A stretch of 64,000 nucleotides of DNA, from the NCBI GenBank assembly GCA_029564595.1, contig JAKQPS010000005.1:36750-100749 (forward strand), read 5' to 3'. This DNA is from a bacterium (GTDB lineage Bacteria; UBP15; UBA6099). The first letter of the stretch is position 1. Every line of letters starts with the position of its first letter. Shown in pieces: positions 59,942-64,000 of the stretch. The position numbers and the translations under genes were made by a program. The notes under the pieces were generated by a model. That model made no database searches. It worked only from the letters and a program-made list of their open reading frames with translations, and was not told the origin of the DNA.

Positions 59942-59992
59942 AAAAACGCCTCCTCTCAGGGCCTGACATGCTACCTCTTAATGAAAGTAAAA

Positions 59993-60130
59993 TTAAGCGG
60001 TTTTCTGCTTATTTTCGTTCTCGATCCTCTCTTTTTCTTCAGTTTGTTTTTCGACTGCGGATATCACGAATTTGGCGCTGAAAAAACTTTCCAAAGCTTC
60101 TCGGATGAAATTAGAATGCTGTTTTTCCAC
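59993..60130 (-). CDS. Small charged protein of 45 residues upstream of the recombinase
   Basis: A GTG start with AAGGGAG nine bases upstream opens a frame that begins MEKQHSNFIREALESFFSAK and ends with a very charged, helical tail (EKQTEEKERIENENKQK). The gene ends 52 bp before the recombinase start. The strong Shine-Dalgarno and amphipathic composition suggest real coding. It may be an excision factor or a DNA-binding partner, which is speculation based on position. It overlaps a weaker open frame at 60064-60384. Confidence 0.5.
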   Translation of the reverse strand: MEKQHSNFIREALESFFSAKFVISAVEKQTEEKERIENENKQKTA

Positions 60131-60384
60131 GCTGCGTTGCTCCCTTGCAATGATGTGAAGAGGTCCAGAGTATAATTTTCGTAAGTTTGATTGAGTGTGC
60201 CCAAAGGAATCGGGGCGATATCGATAATGTCAGGTCTTAATGAAAACGAATAAATCCGTTGCCTTCCATTAATATACGGAAAGAAGGAAGCTTGTTTTTC
60301 GGAAGTTTCAAAATAATTTCCGACGATTCTGTCACACCCATCAAGTAGAATATGGCGGATATGTATAATGATTATAGGAGACAT
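60064..60384 (-). pseudogene. Possible decayed or frameshifted ORF
   Basis: Two overlapping minus-strand frames show protein-like segments. One contains ESSEIILKLPKNKLPSFRIL then EGNGFIRF and ends near 60238; another continues RPDIIDIAPIPLGTLNQTYE and ends at 60064. Joined across a T-run (60230s) they would give one plausible protein, which suggests a frameshift or sequencing indel. No ribosome-binding site is visible and the 3' part overlaps the small gene, so real coding is uncertain. Confidence 0.25.
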
Positions 60385-60390
60385 AAAAGA

Positions 60391-62301
60391 ATGGACAGAG
60401 AGCCGGACGGCACAATCGTGGTGGAACCAAAACGGAAAGGTTCTCCTTATAAATCCATAGAGCTTCAGGTTTTTAACTATGAAACAACCGTTGAAGATGA
60501 AAACGGCGTCCCGCAGACATTCAAATTCCGGCTTCTGACTCCGCACAAAGTGGATGAAAAACACTATTTCTCCAAAAATCTGTTATTCCGCTTAGAAAAT
60601 ATGGCCCGGAAAGGCCCGAAAGAACGAAGGTATTTCTATTCCTTTACGCTTTCGATGATTGATGTATTCAAGCACAGCCAGCCGGGAATATTCCGGAGAG
60701 ATAAGAAATTTGATATTCGAACGATGGATAACGAAGACCCTTTTGAGGATTTGTTGAAACTGGTCGAAAAAGCAGACCCGGACGCTATGGATCTGCTTGA
60801 GAGGCTCGGTAAAAGCGATTTTGGAATAGATGAACTTATGGATTACGCATTATTCAAAAACGACATATTCGTAACAAGCATGTGGGATCAGGGATATCGA
60901 ACATTCAGAGATATCGTTCTTGGAAATCTTGAAGAGGCAAAAAGGCACATCGAGCGCCTTAAATCCGAATTGCTGGACACCGCTAGGGAGATATTTGAGA
61001 CATCTGATGAAGTTGATGAAGCAAAAAGGGCCGAGATGCTTGCGCTTGTGGAAAAAGCAAAAAGTGAGAATCCGAAGGAAATGCGCAGAGTCACCTTCAG
61101 CGCGCTAAGACGGATATTTGTTGACTGCTATCTGAAGGAAAAGGAACGAACGGAGGAAACAACCCCTATTGGAGAGAAGGCATACAGGTTAATAGCAGAT
61201 GGTGTGAGCGGCATTGACCTGTCGGGGCCGGAGGAAGATGTGGAAAAGGCGTTGGCGGAAAATTTTAATGAGTTGGAATTTAACAAAATACTCTCGGAAA
61301 TGATGTGTTGGTTTGAGGAAAAACGTGGAATCATCCCCATAAGGATTGACAGCATAGAGAAAGCGGAGGAAACGCTGAAAAAATTTGATGAGCTTGCTCC
61401 CGACGCCGAGAGCGTTCCGGCATACTACGATTATCTTGGATGCTTTCAGGCATTGTTTGCAAAACATATCATTGATAAATATAAAACTCTCGCATGGATA
61501 GCGGAGGGATTTCTGAATCGGACATATTATCTGGATCGCCTGTACCGAGAATCGGAACGGGTATATTTGGGCATTCTTGAATCGGGATATAGACAGGTTT
61601 ACGAAGACATCAAGCATATTATGACGAGAGAGGAAAAACGCGCGTACAAGCTGGCGCATTTCCCACAACCCTACTTCGACGGCAGAATCGCTATCGAGGA
61701 GCCGCGGATAATGGAATTCGCCCATATAGAGCATAAGAATACGAGAGACCACTGGGTTCTCAGGCTTGTTTTTGACATTGAAAAATTCGGAAAATACGAG
61801 AAGATGGGTGAAACGCTAAAGAGCCGGTGGAGAAGCTACCTGCGAGTTTATCCGACATGGGTGGAACTCGTCAGGAGCGAAGACCGTGATAAAAAGAGAG
61901 AAAAAAAGCGCCGGAAGATGACAGTTTCATCGTCCACAATCCTACGCCGCAAGGATGAGTCCGGAAATGATGTTTTTCTTGAGGACATTCTAAAAGGATC
62001 GGCGCGTTTTGAACCTGACAGAATTATCAGCAGGCTGCTGAAGGAGCCTCATGACCCGGAACTTCACAGATGGGTTGTCACCTATTGCACGCCCGCGCAG
62101 AAGAAAACCATAGAAACCATGTTTTTTCAAGGATATTTTCTAGGCATTGACAGGACGGCGGCGCTTCTGAGCCTAGACGAAAAGACCGTTTATGACCATG
62201 TGAAGGACGGGCGCGACAGAATTGTCTCCGGGCTAATCAGAGACGCCCTATTCCCTGAAAGCAAGTTTCCCAGAAAGCCGCCAAGACTTGATTTGAAATG
62301 A
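60391..62301 (+). CDS. Unknown 636-residue protein of the mobile element
   Basis: No family is recognised. The start chosen is the ATG at 60391, which has AGGAG ten bases upstream; a longer frame from 60352 lacks a good ribosome-binding site. The protein is highly charged, with helical central regions (EEAKRHIERLKSELLDTAREI, EVDEAKRAEMLALVEKAKSE). The C-terminus has a helix-turn-helix-like segment (DRTAALLSLDEKTVYDHVKD) resembling a sigma region 4 or transposon regulator helix. It could be a replication or regulatory protein of the element; this is inference. It lies divergent from the recombinase. Confidence 0.7.
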   Translation: MDREPDGTIVVEPKRKGSPYKSIELQVFNYETTVEDENGVPQTFKFRLLTPHKVDEKHYFSKNLLFRLENMARKGPKERRYFYSFTLSMIDVFKHSQPGIFRRDKKFDIRTMDNEDPFEDLLKLVEKADPDAMDLLERLGKSDFGIDELMDYALFKNDIFVTSMWDQGYRTFRDIVLGNLEEAKRHIERLKSELLDTAREIFETSDEVDEAKRAEMLALVEKAKSENPKEMRRVTFSALRRIFVDCYLKEKERTEETTPIGEKAYRLIADGVSGIDLSGPEEDVEKALAENFNELEFNKILSEMMCWFEEKRGIIPIRIDSIEKAEETLKKFDELAPDAESVPAYYDYLGCFQALFAKHIIDKYKTLAWIAEGFLNRTYYLDRLYRESERVYLGILESGYRQVYEDIKHIMTREEKRAYKLAHFPQPYFDGRIAIEEPRIMEFAHIEHKNTRDHWVLRLVFDIEKFGKYEKMGETLKSRWRSYLRVYPTWVELVRSEDRDKKREKKRRKMTVSSSTILRRKDESGNDVFLEDILKGSARFEPDRIISRLLKEPHDPELHRWVVTYCTPAQKKTIETMFFQGYFLGIDRTAALLSLDEKTVYDHVKDGRDRIVSGLIRDALFPESKFPRKPPRLDLK

Positions 62302-62437
62302 GCGCCACTCCCAATTTCAGACATTAAGGCACACTATTAATAATCCTTCTGTATAACTTTTTCTATCCCCAGAATAATTATTAAAAACTTCCGAAAAGCA
62401 GGGGCGCATCTTTCCGTATGGTAGTAGGAGGTGAAAT

Positions 62438-62704
62438 ATGAAAAATGCAAGTTGTCGAGAAAAACTGGCCGGCGAGATAGAAATGATCTTTACACTCCAG
62501 TTGGCAAAAGCTCTGATGCCCCTGAATGGTATTCTTCTAAGAAAAGGCGCAGACGAAGTCTTCAATGTTATCGAAACCACGGTCTCCTGCGCCCGCGAGC
62601 TTGTTGAGCGCATCCTTGAGAGATACGACGTCCGCATAAGCGACGACTGGCTGATCGAGGGCCTCGCTGAACTCGACGGGATTCCCGATTTAGACCTGAT
62701 TTAA
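62438..62704 (+). CDS. Small protein of unknown function
   Basis: 88 residues, with GGAGGTGAAAT directly before the ATG. The product is mostly helical and acidic (EKLAGEIEMIFTLQLAKALM, ETTVSCARELVERILERYD). It has no recognised domain. It precedes the SpoVG-like gene by 50 bp in the same direction, so it is probably part of the element's operon. Confidence 0.65.
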   Translation: MKNASCREKLAGEIEMIFTLQLAKALMPLNGILLRKGADEVFNVIETTVSCARELVERILERYDVRISDDWLIEGLAELDGIPDLDLI

Positions 62705-62754
62705 TCTCGAATTTTATTTAAGTATCACCAATAAAAACGCCAAGGAGGAAGTAT

Positions 62755-63042
62755 ATGCAAGTAAGGCTTACCGATGTCAGCGTGAAGTTTGTCGATCAGG
62801 TGGAGGAAGATGGCGTTGTGGCGTGGGTGTCCTGCGTGCTGGGCGAAGGGTTGTATCTGAACAACATAGCGGTGCGCAGGCGCAATGACGGAAGACACAT
62901 ACTGTCGTTTCCCGCGAAGAAAAACTGCGGGAACGGCCTGTACTTTTACTTCAGGCCGGTCACGAAGGAAATGCACGACGCATTCGAACGGGCAATACTG
63001 AAAAACCTCGGTTTAAGACACTCATCCATCTCAAACAACTAA
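62755..63042 (+). CDS. SpoVG-like protein
   Basis: 95 residues. The pattern VRLTDVSVKFVDQVEEDG then AWVSCVLGEGLYLNNIAVRR and ILSFPAKK with FYFRPVTKEMHDAFERAIL matches SpoVG (a small beta-rich protein with a conserved helix). SpoVG binds RNA or DNA and regulates genes in Firmicutes, and is also found on phages and plasmids. In this element it may have a regulatory role. AAGGAGGAAG lies before the ATG. Confidence 0.75.
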   Translation: MQVRLTDVSVKFVDQVEEDGVVAWVSCVLGEGLYLNNIAVRRRNDGRHILSFPAKKNCGNGLYFYFRPVTKEMHDAFERAILKNLGLRHSSISNN

Positions 63043-63116
63043 ATAGTCTCGCAAAACAACTGAATATTTTCACAAATTGAGCGGACAGATTGAAACCGCG
63101 CCCGCCGGAGAGCGAC

Positions 63117-63275
63117 GCAATGATGCCGGTCGGTAAAATCCGGAGGCCGCCAGTATTGTCTCCGGGTGTCCAGTCGTTTGAAAGGTTGCGCAAGAATTTG
63201 AGTTTCACGATGAATATCAATTCAAGGTTTTGGATAAGAAAGGACTGTAAGCATGGTGAAAGCCGTTGCGGCTGA
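63117..63275 (+). CDS. Possible small ORF between spoVG-like and polymerase genes
   Basis: A frame from ATG at 63117 with GGAG upstream gives about 52 residues (VGKIRRPPVLSPGVQSFERL, then basic residues), overlapping the polymerase start by 23 bp. It has a plausible translation signal but weak coding character, and it may be a leader. No function can be offered. Confidence 0.3.
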   Translation, partial: AMMPVGKIRRPPVLSPGVQSFERLRKNLSFTMNINSRFWIRKDCKHGESRCG

Positions 63276-64000
63276 TTTGACCATAAAACCGGACACGATT
63301 GAAACACTCTTGTATGGAAAAAACCCGATGCGGGGCGTCGTCAGTGTGGAAGTCGAAGGCGACGGCAGAGTTGTCATGTCCCGTCGAGAGGCTGACGGCA
63401 TGCGTCGATTGGTGGCGCGCGCCATGTTCAGACATTTTTTCCTTCTCTCGGACGACCGACTTCTTCCCGAAAATGATGTTGCCGCCGACATCAAGCGCCT
63501 TTCCGGCGAAGAACATTTCCGGTACGCCTGCCGCTACCCTTCCCGCCGCGCAATGTGGCAGGCGGTGAAAGATGTCGCCGAAAAATACAACAACGCCAAC
63601 GGCGCAAAGCATTTCCAGACGGACTGGAGGCGGATTCCGGACATGCTTCTCATTCCCGACTCAGAAGCGCAATTTCTGATATCTTCGGGCATCGGGCAGT
63701 TCCGGGGCATGGAGTTTTCCGATCTTCGCAGGATGCAAATAGCCATCGGAGCCGATACGCCGTTCGAGCCGGAACACACCTCTCCTGCGGATAAAAGAAT
63801 CGCGCTGAAGCAGATCGCGCTCGCAGACAGCGCGGGATGGAGCCATGTCATTGATTCGCGCGCCATGTCGGAAGAGGAAATGCTGCGACAGTTGATAGAG
63901 ATGATCCGCGAGCGCGACCCGGATGTGATCGAGGGGCATAACCTTTTCGGAATGATATTGCCTGTCCTTAACAAGAAATTCGTCAGGCATGGCATTTCAT
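63253..64000 (+). CDS. Family B DNA polymerase, N-terminal part, exonuclease motifs lost
   Basis: 249 residues are visible; the gene continues beyond the window. The N-terminal and exonuclease domains of family B are recognisable: FRGMEFSDLRRMQIAIGADT aligns with the Exo I motif (normally D-I-E) and PDVIEGHNLFGMILPVLNKK with Exo II (normally N-x-x-x-F/Y-D). The catalytic residues are replaced: Asp and Glu by Ala164 and Gly166, and the Exo II Asp by Ile235. Proofreading is therefore probably inactive. The polymerase domain is not in view. It probably replicates or repairs the element. The ATG at 63253 has AAGGA upstream. Confidence 0.78.
   Translation, partial: MVKAVAADLTIKPDTIETLLYGKNPMRGVVSVEVEGDGRVVMSRREADGMRRLVARAMFRHFFLLSDDRLLPENDVAADIKRLSGEEHFRYACRYPSRRAMWQAVKDVAEKYNNANGAKHFQTDWRRIPDMLLIPDSEAQFLISSGIGQFRGMEFSDLRRMQIAIGADTPFEPEHTSPADKRIALKQIALADSAGWSHVIDSRAMSEEEMLRQLIEMIRERDPDVIEGHNLFGMILPVLNKKFVRHGIS

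Noticed and set aside
1..64000. CRISPR arrays, insertion sequences, rRNA genes
   Set aside because: No regularly spaced direct repeats, no transposase with terminal inverted repeats and no rRNA-like sequence was seen on reading both strands.

Overview
The window is a 64 kb stretch of bacterial chromosome at roughly half GC. It is densely coded in short operons and uses GTG and TTG starts often. A TonB-dependent receptor and a KpsF-type sugar-phosphate isomerase point to a Gram-negative cell envelope. FlgM with a sigma-28-like promoter suggests flagellar motility. FmdE-family proteins, an ECF transporter and many uncharacterised proteins fit an uncultivated lineage (Desulfobacterota-like or a candidate phylum), but I cannot place it from sequence alone.

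Layout. 1-8.1 kb: a truncated secreted protein, nitroreductase, MscS channel, MFS transporter, an M48 protease with two YbjQ-type proteins, a 55-residue Cys/Trp-rich protein, and a MoxR-type ATPase paired with a TraB-like protein. 8.2-12 kb: a GH4 glycosidase, tRNA-Arg(UCG) and a sodium:solute symporter. 12.3-18.9 kb: a surface-glycan cluster (methyltransferase, two GT2 enzymes, a GT-C-like membrane protein, and a DegT aminotransferase plus acyltransferase pair typical of N-acylated amino-sugar synthesis). 19-28 kb: a very long transaldolase-like protein, TPR and TMTC-like proteins, a pseudopilin-like protein, KpsF and a DUF3084 protein. 28.2-33.8 kb: an HD-GYP protein, a methyltransferase-like protein, an alpha/beta hydrolase, a DUF5665 protein, a Cache-like protein and a CCA-adding enzyme.

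34.4-41.2 kb holds the most complete regulatory unit, one minus-strand operon: TonB receptor, secreted FmdE-like protein, cytosolic FmdE, and ECF S, A-A and T components. In front of it are a near-consensus sigma-70 promoter, a palindrome resembling the NikR operator of non-enteric bacteria at the start site, and a leader of about 240 nt with a terminator-like hairpin. A bidirectional terminator shared with the convergent flgM closes it. It looks like a two-membrane uptake route for a metal or metal chelate with FmdE proteins as handling factors.

41.3-57.6 kb: a site-2 protease, a secreted Cys-rich protein, tRNA-Leu(UAA), a TrmO-like protein, a membrane glycosyltransferase-like protein, a PIG-L deacetylase, a probable CRP-controlled small RNA with an anti-Shine-Dalgarno loop, a CheX-like protein lacking the catalytic Asn, an aminotransferase, the nadD-LCP-rsfS group, two HTH/coiled-coil proteins, a GT-B glycosyltransferase, a DUF362 ferredoxin-like protein and a crotonase.

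57.7-64 kb appears to be one end of an integrated mobile element beside tRNA-Ser(UGA). It carries a large serine recombinase whose frame runs antisense through the tRNA, a tiny ORF, an unknown 636-residue protein, a SpoVG-like protein and the start of a family B DNA polymerase whose exonuclease motifs look inactivated. The element continues past the window.
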